A stretch of DNA of 64,000 nucleotides, taken from Deroplatys truncata (Eukaryota > Arthropoda > Insecta > Mantodea > Mantidae). Shown here one piece after another: positions 1 to 10,589 of this stretch. The notes beneath the pieces are model-generated. The model was not told the origin of the DNA and did not search any database. It saw only the letters and a program-made list of their open reading frames with translations. The stretch is taken from contig CM060986.1 of assembly GCA_030765065.1 (NCBI GenBank), positions 80,283,573-80,347,572 on the forward strand, given 5' to 3'. Position 1 is the first letter of the stretch. Each line of letters begins with the position of its first letter. Made by a program: the position numbers and the translations under genes.

Positions 1-720
1 CAGGCTCTGTATATGGGTAAAAATAAAGAAGACCGTGGTTTATTACTGATAACCATCTATGATTTTTGCCATTGGACTTTGAATGTATTTACGAACTTCC
101 TACACGCACCATATGGGTTTCTATAGAGTATTGATACATCTACGTATCACATCGTTTTACCCCACACGTGGGCAGATATCAGTTAAGCTTCGACAGCCGA
201 ACAAAATATATAAGTGATCGAAATTAGGGTTTGAATATTGAAAATGGGGTTTAAAATAACAAATTGGCTCTGTCACACCACTTCCGGTTTTTATGAAATT
301 TTGTGTGTGATATTTTTAAAAAAGTACAAAAACTTTTATCTGCACTTACAATAGGTTAGTAAACGAAATGCAATAATAAGTGGCATAAAATATTAAAACC
401 GCATTTTAATATTGAGAGAGGATTTTAAATATATTTTAATCTCGTGTGACTTACAATATTTTAGCCGCTATTAAAACGTAAATCGGAGTAATTATTTTAA
501 TTTAATTATAATTGCTGGATGGGAACATTTTGATACCAATGATGGCTATGATGAAAATAATGGATATAAATAAACTAAAATTTAAGGATGTTACTATGAG
601 TGTGCATTGAAATGAGTACGGAAAGGAAAATATATTTATTCCTGAAGACGTTCTAATGGATACTTAGAAGACAGTGAATTAGTTGGTCCCTAAAAAGTCT
701 GGTTTTCTATATGAAAAAGA
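1..720. other. AT-rich stretch without recognised gene
   Basis: No credible open reading frame, tRNA-like head or repeat family of this window was recognised here. Every frame is broken by frequent stops. Confidence 0.5.
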
Positions 721-985
721 CGCTCTTTAACTGCTGTGGTTCTTAGCGTCCCATTTTATATCGGGCGTGAAAGACCGGAAATTTTGCTCACAGGCCTCTT
801 TATCAGGCTTGAGGTTCTTTTAGGTGCCGTAAACATACAACACGGGACCACCGGCTTTACTTCCCTTCCGAAGGGAGCCATGCAAAGGATTTTTACGCCC
901 GAAAAAATACATCGCTCTCCTCCGGTGAACCCGCGACCTCGGGAACTAGAGGCTAGCATGGTAACCACTACACCACGGAGGACGG
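721..985 (-). mobile_element. SINE-1 copy (tRNA-headed SINE), nearly full
   Basis: Read on the minus strand, the copy starts with a tRNA-like head: an acceptor-like CCTCCG, a box A like region GTGTAGTGGTTACCATGC and a box B like region around GGGTTCA, here altered to GGTTCACC. The body contains the shared motifs GGCTCCCTTCGGAAGGGA, a TTTACGGCAC-like segment and AAGAACCTCAAGCCTGATAA, and ends near the family tail AGTTAAAGAGCG. The head resembles tRNA-Val more than other tRNAs, but this is a judgement by eye. The 3' tail is cut short compared with the copy at 2751-3045. The small open frames over it on both strands are incidental. Confidence 0.85.
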
Positions 986-1504
986 CATTTTGAGAGTACG
1001 GAAAACGAAGCAACGTGAAGGGAATTAACAAAGATGTTGTTCTAGCATATCTTTCAGAAAAGTTAAGTGAATGTAAACAGTCGTAATTGTGGTCGTAATA
1101 TTCTATGCTAAAGAGGAAATTATGGAATATGAATTTATTATGCAATTGTTGAGAATGTATTTGTGTAAACTAGTATTAGTTGACGTCTAATTTCAAAAAT
1201 GAAATAAAAAGATTGTAGCAATGGATTAAAAGAGTTAATTTATTAATAACTTAAACTAGCATTTAGTTTGATAAGAGCTACAAAACAAACGATAGTTTAT
1301 AAGATAGCAACCGATTAAGTAAATTACAATTATTTTATAGTCTTTCTGAATATAGAATCCAGGGAGAGAGCAAAACAGATCACAAGTAACTTTTGCTTCA
1401 CTAAAGCCTAGAGCTTTTAACTGTATTATTTGTATAGCCATCTTTTTTATCATACTGCAGCTTTTATTTTAGAAACAACAAATGGTCTTTCAACTTATTA
1501 ATTT
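986..1504. other. AT-rich stretch without recognised feature
   Basis: Only short chance open frames are present. No repeat family from this window was recognised. Confidence 0.45.
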
Positions 1505-2120
1505 CTTTGCCTCATACCTATGGTAGGTAGGCGGTAAAATTCTGTTACATTCAAAAATTCAATGACGAGATTTCACCAGAAAAATTGGGGCCACCTGAAT
1601 TCAGAAAATTTTAGTGTGTCTGTATGTCAAGTGCATAACCCCACAACGAAAAGTCCGATAAATGCCAAATTTGATATGACACGACCCAAAACTACGCATT
1701 TCATATATATTTTTAAAAATTTTGGACTTATGCAAAAATGGATTGAACGACTTTTATTAAGATATTATGTGTATAAATTTAAGATATTTACATAACAAAT
1801 TCTATATCTCGAATTTTATGGGAATAGCCTATGAAGCCCTACTCATTGTGAAGGAATATTTTTACAATTTTGTATAACTGGTAAACTGTAAGACAAAACC
1901 TACTACACAAGAAATATATTTCATTAAAGCCCATTGTTGCTTTCTTTATTTCTTTACTTTTTTATTTATTTTTTTGGTGGCACCAACCATTTCCAAGATA
2001 TCCGTTTTATACTGGTTTGAATTTCTCAATACTTTCATCTTTTTCAAGTTCTGTCGTTATTCAGTTGTTTCTGGCGATGGCATGGAAATAGTATCGAATT
2101 TTTAGACAAATTCTGGATAT
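1505..2120 (-). mobile_element. FamA copy, diverged and truncated
   Basis: The order of FamA landmarks on the minus strand is kept: a diverged CGAGATTTCACCRGAAA segment, AAAAGTCCGATAAATGCCAA, the AAGATATTTACATAACAAAT segment, ATAACTGGTAAAC, and the TTTCAGTTGTTTCT-GCGATGGCATGGAA-like segment. The left-end half beyond the last landmark is missing. A T-rich insertion lies around 1939-1975. It is older or faster-diverged than the copies at 8629 and 62935. Confidence 0.75.
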
Positions 2121-2750
2121 AGAAATGCTGTGCAGGTATTTCTTAATTTTAATTAGCTTAATAGGGGAAACATTTGCATATTGGATTTGTCAACCTTTTC
2201 AATGTGAGTTATGGAAACTAATTAATTTCAGCTATATTATCGCTATATCACAAACATATACTCTTCCAAGGTATTCGTGACCTTTTACAAGCATTTCTCT
2301 GTAGATATTACCAAGAGAATCGTGATGCTAACCATTTTATCAGGAGTATAGACTTTCTGCACGAGCAAGGTCAGCCATTTTTATGGTTGCATGTTGTGAA
2401 GCTAATTTCCGCCTTCGATAACAAAGATTAAAGGAGGACCCTGACCCGTTCACCTGTTTCTTAGAGCAATTTACACTTTGTGTTGCAATGGTTACTACAA
2501 GGGATTCCTGGAAAGTATTTCAAAAGAGTTGCATAAATCCGGTCTCCATTGATATCACGGAAGATTTTTGCAGCATTTCTAAGGTCATTGAGAAAGAGGA
2601 AACATGTGCATCATTCAGCAATCTTCCCTATAATTTTAGTCCTAATTTCTGGAAAATCATAGAGGTGACATTGTCTAACGTGCAATGCAATGTTGAAATA
2701 ATTTAGTTTTCAAACGGAATACTTCAATACTACTTTCTCTTCCTCTTGGT
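2121..2750. other. Stretch without recognised gene
   Basis: A 72-codon open frame at 2488-2706 has no recognisable motif and is probably chance. The last bases (about 2731-2742, ACTTTCTCTTCC) look like the target duplication of the SINE that follows. Confidence 0.4.
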
Positions 2751-3045
2751 CGTCCTCCGTGGTGTAGTGGTTACCATGCTAGTCTCTAGTTCCCAAGGTT
2801 GCGGGTTCAAACCCGGCGGAGGGTGATGGATTTTTTGGGCGTAAAAATCATTAGCATGGCTTCCTTCCGAAGGGAAGTGAAGCCGGTAGTCCCGTGTCGT
2901 AGATTTACGGCATGTAAAAGAACCTCAATCCTGATAAAGAGGCCTCTGAGAGAAATTACCGGTCTTTCACAACCAATATAGAGTGGGACGCTAAAGATCA
3001 CAGCAGTTAAAGATCGTCCATTAATAAAACTCAATTTAATTTAAT
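2751..3045 (+). mobile_element. SINE-1 copy, full length
   Basis: This is the best SINE-1 copy. The first 72 or so bases can fold as a tRNA: TCCTCCG pairs with CGGAGGG as acceptor stem, box A like TGGTGTAGTGGTTACC and box B GGGTTCAAACCC are both present, so an internal Pol III promoter is expected from knowledge of such SINEs. The body follows, then the tail AAAACTCAATTTAATTTAAT. The left flank carries ACTTTCTCTTCC and the right flank TTTTCTCTACCC, which I read as an imperfect target-site duplication made of the end of the adjoining FamA copy, so the SINE inserted in the FamA terminus. Confidence 0.9.
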
Positions 3046-3815
3046 TTTTCTCTACCCGTATCCTTTATTAGTAATTATGCAAATTATTCTCATGGAAGTT
3101 TATTTCACTATCTATTTCCTCTTAATCTAAATATAACTTTGCAGAAATAGCTATACTACTCATTTGATCACAGACACAAAACGAATAACGATAGTCAAAT
3201 GTTTAAGAACTGGACGCTATATGCGTTACAGCTTAAAATTCCACGCTCTTTCCATGCAATCGCGAGAAATAACTCAAAATCAACAGAACTTAAAAATAAT
3301 ATCTAAGTTTTGAACAATTCCAACCTCGTAAAAGTAGGATTAGGGTGATTAGGTTGTGTGTTTCAAAGATATCTACCTTTTTTGTATAGTACGTTTTCGT
3401 CTATCGCTTAACGTTTATCAGTTGTGTAAGATTATGCAAAATTCCTTCCCAATGGATAGAACTTCAGAAGCTAATTGGTGAAAGATTTAAGATATACATT
3501 TTATTTGCCATGTAAATATGTTTAATATATAGCATTTTAAACAAAATCGAGAAGCCACTTTTTAGAAAAACTAAAATTTCTAAAAACGTTCCATGTCGTT
3601 TGGGTCAGAGGATTTTCTTGAAAAATCTTCCTGTCGCAGCTTTGGAAGATATTGAATATAAACACCAAGTTTAGAATCTATCCCATGTTCACACACACAG
3701 AGAAGCTTTTTCTAAAATGGCTTTTATTCAGGGAACAGAAAACCTCTATTTTCTATATGTAATTTTTGTATGGAATGCAATACCTTCTTTACCTACGTAA
3801 AGACAAGGTAAAAGA
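3046..3815 (+). mobile_element. FamA copy, nearly full
   Basis: It starts inside the left-end motif (TTTTCTCTACCC), continues through TCAAATGTTTAAGAACTGGACGC, the GCAATCGCGAGAAATAACTC segment, TCGCTTAACGTTTATCAG, the AGATATACATTTTATTTG segment and ends at GGAATGCAATACCTTC followed by a degraded terminal hairpin. The first bases of the element were taken up by the SINE-1 insertion just upstream. The internal CA-rich segment is reduced to ACACACACAG. Confidence 0.85.
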
Positions 3816-4029
3816 TGATGTGGTGCATTAATATGAATTTAATTACCATTATAATTTTACCGGTACTCCAAATAAATTATGCTGTTCACTTTATCTCAAT
3901 CACATAAAAAGTTTGCATAGAAATGATTCCAAATTAGATTATACAATCTTAGTTATCCTTATTCTCCCATAGCTTTTATGTAAGCACTTGTCATCTGTTT
4001 ATATTGCAAGTCAACTTGTTTGTCATGAG

Positions 4030-4145
4030 CTAATATTAAATATTGCAAATCGAAACATAACGAATATCTCGGAAATGGTTAATGTCACAACATTTTTCAT
4101 TTTGAATAAACTGTTTATTTTACTGCAGTAAGTTTCTGTCTGTGA
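4030..4145 (+). mobile_element. FamA internal fragment
   Basis: Only the middle of the element is present: AACGAATATCTCGGAAATGG, a TTTTGAATAAACTGT segment and CAGTAAGTTTCTGTCTGTG. Both ends are lost. Flanking bases at 3816-4029 and 4146-4409 hold nothing I recognise. Confidence 0.6.
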
Positions 4146-4409
4146 CTTATGCTTTCAAAATTGCATACAGATCAATGTGAACGAAGAGGGCCTGAGAGGC
4201 TAGTAGGAGAAAACTCAAAATCCGTTTTAAATTATGTAGACATTTCCAAAATATAATATTATAAAAGAATCGCTAGAGCTGTTTTAGACGATACAAATAA
4301 ATGCAATTTGGATTTCCAACTGACTAATTAAATTGGAGAATCCTACTAGACTGAATATGTTAATAAATAGAAACATCTTAGAATAAGTATATATATCTCT
4401 CTCTCAAAA

Positions 4410-4482
4410 ACTAGGATAGTTATGTATACCAACTAATACAGGTAGGGGACAGAGAAAGTCATGTGAAGTATCACATCGGATT
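4410..4482 (-). mobile_element. FamA left-end fragment
   Basis: The reverse complement of the FamA left end is present, from TATACCAACTAATAC through GAGAAAGTCATGTGAAGTATCACATC to the A/T run. It is followed at once by an internal FamA segment, as if one copy had inserted in the AGAAAAAGG stretch of another and most of it was then lost. Confidence 0.7.
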
Positions 4483-5115
4483 TTTAGAAAAAGGTCCGTG
4501 CGTGTTTGGATGTGTGCCTGTGAACAGCATAACTCAAAAACGAAAGGTTGGATAAGTACCAAAGTTGGTATTTAAGTTTAGTATCTTCCGAAGACCTGAC
4601 ACAAAGATTTTCAAAAAATTCCCCTACCACCAACTACACTTTACATAATTCATTTTCGAACATTTAGAATTTCTAAAAAATGGCTAACAATTTTGATTTA
4701 AATTCCATATATTAAAGATATTTACATGACAAATAAAATGTTTATCTTACATTTTCTGGTAATAACCTGTAAAGTCCTCCATTCGGAAGGAATTTTGTAT
4801 AACGAACACGTATTACATAAAAAATATAGATCTTTTTAAAATACAATTTATTTCAAATAACTTTTTGTGTGTCATAAGCCATTTCTAAGAAATCGGCTAT
4901 TTGATGGTTCGAATTGTTCATTTCTTGGTCATTCTCTTAAAGTCCTGTCAACATTCAGCTGTTTCTCGCGATTGATGGAAACAGTATGGAATTTTAAGGC
5001 CAACATATAGCTCCAGTTCTTAAACATTTGACTATCCCTGTCCTCTTTATAATAACCAAATGTGTAATGTAGCTATTCTTATAAAAGTTTACTCGATTAA
5101 AATGTAGTAGATAGA
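4483..5115 (-). mobile_element. FamA copy, right end missing
   Basis: It begins at AGAAAAAGGTCCGTGCGTGT and runs through GAACAGCATAACTCAAAAACGAAAG, AGTATCTTCCGAAGA, the ACTACACTTTACAT segment, TTACATGACAAATAAAATG, the TTCAGCTGTTTCTCGCGATTG segment and TTAAACATTTGACTATCCCTG, ending at GTAGATAGAAAAA. There it meets, head to head, the left end of the next copy. Confidence 0.85.
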
Positions 5116-5117
5116 AA

Positions 5118-6080
5118 AAAAATCTGATGTGTTACACTCACATGAGTTTCTCTACTTTTGTACAAACTATTTTTGCAAACGCTTATTCTCCATATGCTTC
5201 ATGTTAATCGAGATATCGAGATGTTAATCTTATTGCTAATTTTCTTGTAGATGCAAGGGGAATTGCTAGGCTTTAAGCTATAGTCAAATATTTTAACAGC
5301 TGGTTGCTATGTGGAGTATTCCATTCGCTTTGCACTACCAGGACGAAACAAAATGAATAACCAATTTCCATTTGAGAAAAAATACAAGTATTGGAAAATT
5401 TAAGGGAATAACAAGGAATATCTCGAAAATGGTTCACTCAACAAAAAACATGTATATGACATAAATTGTGTATTTTAACGTGATCTACGTATTCGGCGTA
5501 GTAAAACGTTGTCTATATCTTATGGTTTACCAGTTATGCAAAAGTCGTTTACAATGAAGAATACTTTTGGAGACATTCCCAGAAAATTGGAGATATACAT
5601 TTTGTCATGAAAATATCTTAAATATATGATATTTTAATCAAAATCGATCGCCCTCCCCGCGACCTCGGGAACTAGAGGCTAGCATGGTAACCACTACACC
5701 ACGGAGGACGACAAAAGACAGGTATTTGTCATGTAAACATCTTAAATATATGGTATTTTAATAAAAATCATGAAAGGCATTTTTGAAAAAATAAAAAGAT
5801 ATCGAAAATTTTCTATGGAAATGGTGGTTTCCGATAGGATATTTTCTTAAAAATATCTTTGAAGATACTGTACTTAACTACGGAGTTTGGTATTTATCCG
5901 GCTTTTCTTTTTTGATTATTCTGTTCACAGACAAACCTGGATTTTTTTTTATAAAATGCTCTTTTATTTAATTTAGAGAGTCTCAAGATATGTATTTCTG
6001 GTGAAATCTCAATATCGATTTTTTGGGTGAAATGCAATACTTTCTCCGCCTACTAGGTACGTGGTAGAGAAGGTGAAAAT
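5118..6080 (+). mobile_element. FamA copy split by a SINE-1 head
   Basis: The left end AATCTGATGTGTTACACTCA is intact and the right end has the hairpin CCTACTAGGTACGTGGTAGAG followed by AAAATTT. In the middle, a 65-bp SINE-1 head (5647-5711) interrupts it. About 50 bases of FamA just left of the SINE (5596-5645) are repeated in diverged form just right of it (about 5722-5770). Without SINE and repeat the copy is close to the 0.84-kb family length. Confidence 0.85.
5647..5711 (-). mobile_element. SINE-1 fragment, tRNA-like head only
   Basis: On the minus strand the fragment has the head GTGGTGTAGTGGTTACCATG, the CTCTAGTTCCCGAGGTCGCG arm and stops at GGGGAGGGCGAT. The T-arm is shortened, with the usual GGGTTCAAACCC reduced to GGGG. 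Body and tail are absent. The flanks are a duplicated piece of FamA about 50 bases long, much longer than a usual SINE target duplication. Confidence 0.8.
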
Positions 6081-6089
6081 TTAAATTTA

Positions 6090-6650
6090 GGTTAGTTTTA
6101 TTATACACCATCTATGTATACCTATATGCACCATAAAGTATAAAAGAGCTAAAGCACTCTTTTGTGGATGTTCCTGGAAGTTAAACATGAACCTTGCCGA
6201 AAGTCATTGCCTTATCACTGACCTATTGCGTGAAGTGCATAGTTAAGCCACCTCAGTTGAGGTTGCGAAGGACATCCAGGATCATGCAATAGAGAACATG
6301 CACCCTTTTTTATTGTTTTAACATCCTGTATTGGGAGCAAAGGCCTACGGCAATGGACTGGTTATGAATGAAATTATTTGTGGCCTAAATTAGTTGGGGG
6401 TCAAGGTGCATGTAAGTACCGGTCTCCATCGGGGACCCTGGAAAACACCCGTGTATTAAAACTTCAACAATGCTAGCCACTCAGCCGCAAAGCCGGTCGG
6501 ACTACATGCAGGCGAAAGGCATTGCCTCTACTGGCTGTCACCAAAGGAAAATCTGTTAAATCCACTTCTTCTATACATATTCAGAGAGTATAATTGATAT
6601 ACGAGCTGAAAAATGAACACGTGACAAAGTCAGCTAAAGGGCCATTTATT
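6090..6650. other. Moderately GC-rich insert, possible old SINE
   Basis: The stretch 6170-6560 is richer in GC than its surroundings and has short inverted motifs, but I do not find a second copy. Read on the minus strand, GGCTGAGTGGCTAGCATTG (about 6473-6491) looks like a tRNA D-arm, with GGGTCCCCGATGG downstream as a weak box B. I treat a tRNA-derived SINE as possible, not shown. Confidence 0.3.
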
Positions 6651-7104
6651 ATGGACTTTGTTTCAACATAATCCTTTCTTTGTGTATTACTTTTTTCACA
6701 GATTACATAAAGAAGTATCATTGTATTCCATTTTAAAGTTCAATATCGAGACTTCAATGGAGAGGCACATTTTGAGGCCATTTGGACACCTCAAAATCAT
6801 TTTTACTTCCTGTATCATTTGCCTATATAGAGTAGTATTCCAACTAAACATTTGACGTCGAGATTTCAACGAAAAGAACGTTTTAGATCCATTAAATGCA
6901 AAAAATAATCTTTAGAGAAAGGTGCGTGCATTTTCAAGATTGAAAGAGGTTTGATTAGAGAGATGGATATGAATGCAGAGTGAAATTAAAAAAAATCTAT
7001 ACATTAAATTTTGTTAATCAGCAGACTAGTTTCCTAGAATAGTATGAAATGAGTGCTGACTATATGATGCGGAAACTAAATGAAGAAAACACTCATCTTT
7101 TTCG

Positions 7105-7520
7105 GGGTTGTAGGATCAGACGACAGCGGTTGGTGTTTTGCGGCGGAATGGTCGGTAGAATTTGTGCTATGGAAATATTTCTCCCTGCTGCTTGGCCAGA
7201 CTGTTGTCCCCCCTCTTTCTTGTAGCTGTCTCGTCTATTTCGTGATCCCCAGGTTGCTGTTGGCTAAGGCAGGGCTAGCCGGCATGGCGTCAAGATTGGT
7301 CTCTCATACTGATATCGTTTGGGGCCCCGTCTTTGCTAGCGCACATCGTCGTCCGGATGTGGTTGCCATTCGGATCTCTCCTTGATTCCTTCCTCCCATG
7401 GGCCACGTTGCTGTGTTCCAGTTATTGGATGCGCCTCCGTCTAACTGTTCCAAACCCCCTTAGCGGAAATTTGGCAATGCAGAGGACGCTTGGTCGCCTT
7501 CAAGCGAGGAGACGGCTTAA
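7105..7520 (+). mobile_element. SINE-2 copy, head missing
   Basis: A GC-rich island of about 0.4 kb shares landmarks with the element at 16990-17486: a GTAGACGACGG-like start, TCCGGATGTGGTTGCC, CGGATCTCTCCTTGATTCC, TTCCTCCCATGGGCCACGTTG and CGCCTCCGTCTAACTG. The tRNA-like head seen in the copies at 32463-33015 and 38638 is absent. The 101- and 63-codon open frames here arise from the GC-rich SINE body. Confidence 0.65.
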
Positions 7521-7524
7521 ATAA

Positions 7525-8628
7525 TAAAAATGTTCAATAAAGAAATGCGCGAATAAGCAAATATTTGATCTGAATTGGGCGTAAGGATTAAACTGAAGGA
7601 ACAAACGCCTGTAGTTGATAATAGCGTCACAGGCTATTCATCCGTTTCTAGACTGTTGAACCACTTTCGTTGTTTCCGTGTCCATTCGGGACAATGGACC
7701 TATGTCACGCAACGGGATGGATACTGAGCATGGTCAATGTCCAGAAGATTACGCAAATAAACCTCACATTCCCTATTGTTGTATGCCTGTACTCCAGTAT
7801 ACAAATCAAATATTGCAATCTTTCAATCTTTATTCACCATTAGAAACATTTTACAATTTCATGGTTTAAATTTATATATGTATATATATGTATTAATATA
7901 TATGTGTGTGTATAATAGGAAATATGGTAACATAGTCTTAAACACAAAGTATTAGCATGGTTAAAATGAGTTAAAATATAAGAGAATAAGAATCTATATA
8001 TCCTACACAATGTACTGGACAAAATAAATTAACACAATAGCACAAAAAAATATAAACGTAAAAACCAAAAAAGAAACTTACAGAAAAAAATACAATCGTA
8101 ATGGTCACTATAGTACATAATGAAGAGTTTTGGTACAAATACAATTGAAACGTGAAATCTGTAGATGTTATTCATATAAATACACATATAATAACAAAGG
8201 GTTAAATACAAGTCTGCTATCTGACAGTTAACTATGATATCCGAAACATTGAAACAAATCTTGAGTACTAATGAATCTATGATTTATTAGAAATCTTTTT
8301 GCATTTCTTCTGAATTTTTTTTATCCTTACATTTTATTTTCTCGGTGGTGATTAAGTTGTACATGTGAATACCTTTATGTGAAATGGAGTTAACTCTTTT
8401 AGTAAATCTGGAACCTTGTAAAAGTATTTTATTGCTGTTCCTTGTTTTATGATCATTGTAGCAGGAAACGGTTGTTCAGTTGGGCCCCATAATTTTGAAT
8501 GAATACAACGTCTATAACAAGACAGAATCTTGGAGTTCGAGAGATTTGTTTCGATTATTTAATGAGAAAAACTATAAAAATAGTTTATATACATGAAATG
8601 TTCTTATATGATATTAACACAATATATA
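7525..8628. other. AT-rich stretch without recognised gene
   Basis: Contains a TA/TG-rich simple tract at about 7871-7915. The open frames of about 60 codons are low-complexity AT products. No window repeat was identified here. Confidence 0.45.
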
Positions 8629-9461
8629 TAAATCTGATGTATTACATTCACATGACTTTCTCAACATTCTATATATTTTATAAATTATTCCTACAAAAGT
8701 TTATTTTCCTATGTCATTCATTTTAATCCAGATAAACGCTTCCGGAAGTAGCTGCATTATGGATTTCTTTATAGATACAAAGGGAACAGCGATAATCAAA
8801 TGTTTTTTTTCAAACTGGGCGCTACACGCTGGTCTTAAAACTCTTCCATTAACCGCAAGAAACAACTCAAAATTGACAGGACTTGAAAGTATTGAAAAAT
8901 TCGAACCATTAATAACGGATATCTCGGAAATGTTTATTTTAAATAAACTGTGTGCCTTAAAGAGATCTGCATTTCTTGTGTAGTATGTATTCGTCTATGG
9001 CTGAACTTTGACCAGTTGTACAAGGTTATACAAAATTCCTTAGGAATGAAGAGGACTTTATAGGCTATTCCCAGAAAAATTCAAGATATGCTTTCATTTG
9101 TCATGTAAATACCTATAATATATGATATTTTAGTCATATTTGTTAAAGCTATTTTTTTTTTAAAAATCAAGGATTTCGAAAGCTCTTAAATGTAAGGCAC
9201 AGTTCGGTATGAGGAATTTTCTTGAAAATCTTCGTGTCGCATCTATGGAAAATACTGAACCTAAATACCAAGTGTGGTGTTTATCAGACTTTTCGTTTTT
9301 GAGTTATGCTGTTCATAGGCACGCACACACCTTTGTACTAAAATGCTTTTTTATTCAGGGGCCTCAAAACGTGTATTTCTCAGTAATATCTGTATTGAAT
9401 TTTTGGGTGGAATGCAATACCTTCCCTACCTACTATGTACGTGGTAGAGAATGTAAAAATA
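8629..9461 (+). mobile_element. FamA copy, full length
   Basis: A good reference copy of 0.83 kb. Left end: AAATCTGATGTATTACATTC then ACATGACTTTCTCAAC. Right end: GGTGGAATGCAATACCTTCC, the hairpin CCTACCTACTATGTACGTGG plus TAGAGAATG, then TAAAAAT. Inside are CCGCAAGAAACAACTCAAAA, ATAACGGATATCTCGGAAATG, the TTGTCATGTAAATACC segment and a CACGCACACACC microsatellite near the right third. The 90-codon frame at 8711-8983 and the 91-codon frame at 9209-9484 do not match any protein I know, and the corresponding frames are broken in other copies, so I do not call them genes. Confidence 0.9.
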
Positions 9462-9464
9462 GAT

Positions 9465-10295
9465 TTCATGAATGTCCAACCTAGCATGTTAATTTTCGCA
9501 AGCATTAGACAGTAAGAAGAGATCAATATTAAGGCAGTTTACGGGATAACAGTTTTCCGGAACTATGAAATACAAAAGCATTTAAAAGTAAAGGTAATAA
9601 AAGGAAAACGATACAATTAGCAGAATATGATTGGTCCAAACTCAAGGAATACATCTTCCAGATACTTGGTACATGAGTGAAAGAGAAAAATGTGTTTATT
9701 ATGTTTTATTGTATAGAGTTTTTACAATTAAACAACTTCTGATTCAGAGTAACTTCAGTGTCAATTATAGTCATTGTTATTACGTCTTACACTTCATAGA
9801 AGGCTCTGAGGGACTATTTACACAATAAGATAATTCATCTTACCAATTGATTAGAATTCATTATACATTTCTTCCATCTGGTTTAGGTTTGACATGTGTA
9901 ATAGTCTGTTGTTAGAGTTAATTTTATTGATGTGTTTGTATCTGTTATTCTGAATTGATTCCCTTCTCTTTTTATCTAGAATAGTCACTCCTGATACTGA
10001 GTATAAACCCTTAATGTTCCCTCTTTTGAGCGGTTCAGTTTTAGAATTTAATGAGCAGTAGAACAAGGCGATTCAATGAAATAAATTTTTTATAATTATA
10101 TAGCACACATAAATTATATTCTCTATATAAATTAACAAAAATATAAAATTATTTGCACAGAAAAATCCTTTTCTGTAGAAAAATAAGTTGTGTTTCTTAT
10201 CACACATCAACTGAAATATCATTAATCTCTCTGTGAATATTGCCTTTAAGGTCTACGAATTTGAGAAATTTTGCTTTTAAAATCCACCAGACACA
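9465..10295. other. AT-rich stretch without recognised feature
   Basis: Short open frames (65 and 71 codons) show no motif. Nothing else recognised. Confidence 0.45.
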
Positions 10296-10299
10296 CACA

Positions 10300-10580
10300 G
10301 ACAAGAGAAATCTGGGAACCAAAGAGTCGAAATACTTTTAGAACATTTAGGCACTATGCTGTGGCACCATTTCACTTGAACCATTTTGGATAATTCAGTG
10401 GAAATCCATTCACTCTTCGTAATCTTAAACAAATAGTGTCCAAAAATCCTTTGTAAATAGACTGCTCACCATACTGAAAATTTATGACTATATAGATGTC
10501 TATGTGGCCATTTTGCGCTGACCAACAGTAACATTTTTGTTTATTGACAAAACCGCTCAGCTGAAAATGAACTTCATCTA
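10300..10580 (-). pseudogene. Mariner-type transposase relic, catalytic part
   Basis: On the minus strand the broken frames read DEVHFQLSGFVNKQK, then Y-W, then further down NGATAHSAKMF in another frame. These match, in order, the first aspartate region (SDEAHFHLSGxVNKQN in the family) and the second aspartate region (QDGATAHTA) of the insect Tc1/mariner-like transposases whose N-terminus is annotated DUF4817. Stops and shifts are frequent, so the gene is dead. Its N-terminal half seems to lie at 11620-12030 on the same strand, separated by a LINE insertion. Confidence 0.6.
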
Positions 10581-10589
10581 AACATATAA

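Noticed and set aside
2751-2822. Functional tRNA gene
   Set aside because: The cloverleaf-like head is followed by the SINE-1 body, and eight copies share the same body. Mismatches in the arms and the absence of an isolated intact copy argue against a tRNA gene.
8711-8983. 90-codon frame inside FamA as a conserved FamA protein
   Set aside because: The same region in other copies (3100-3300, 23600-23760, 41050-41260, 63000-63200) carries stops or shifts at different positions. I see no conserved frame.
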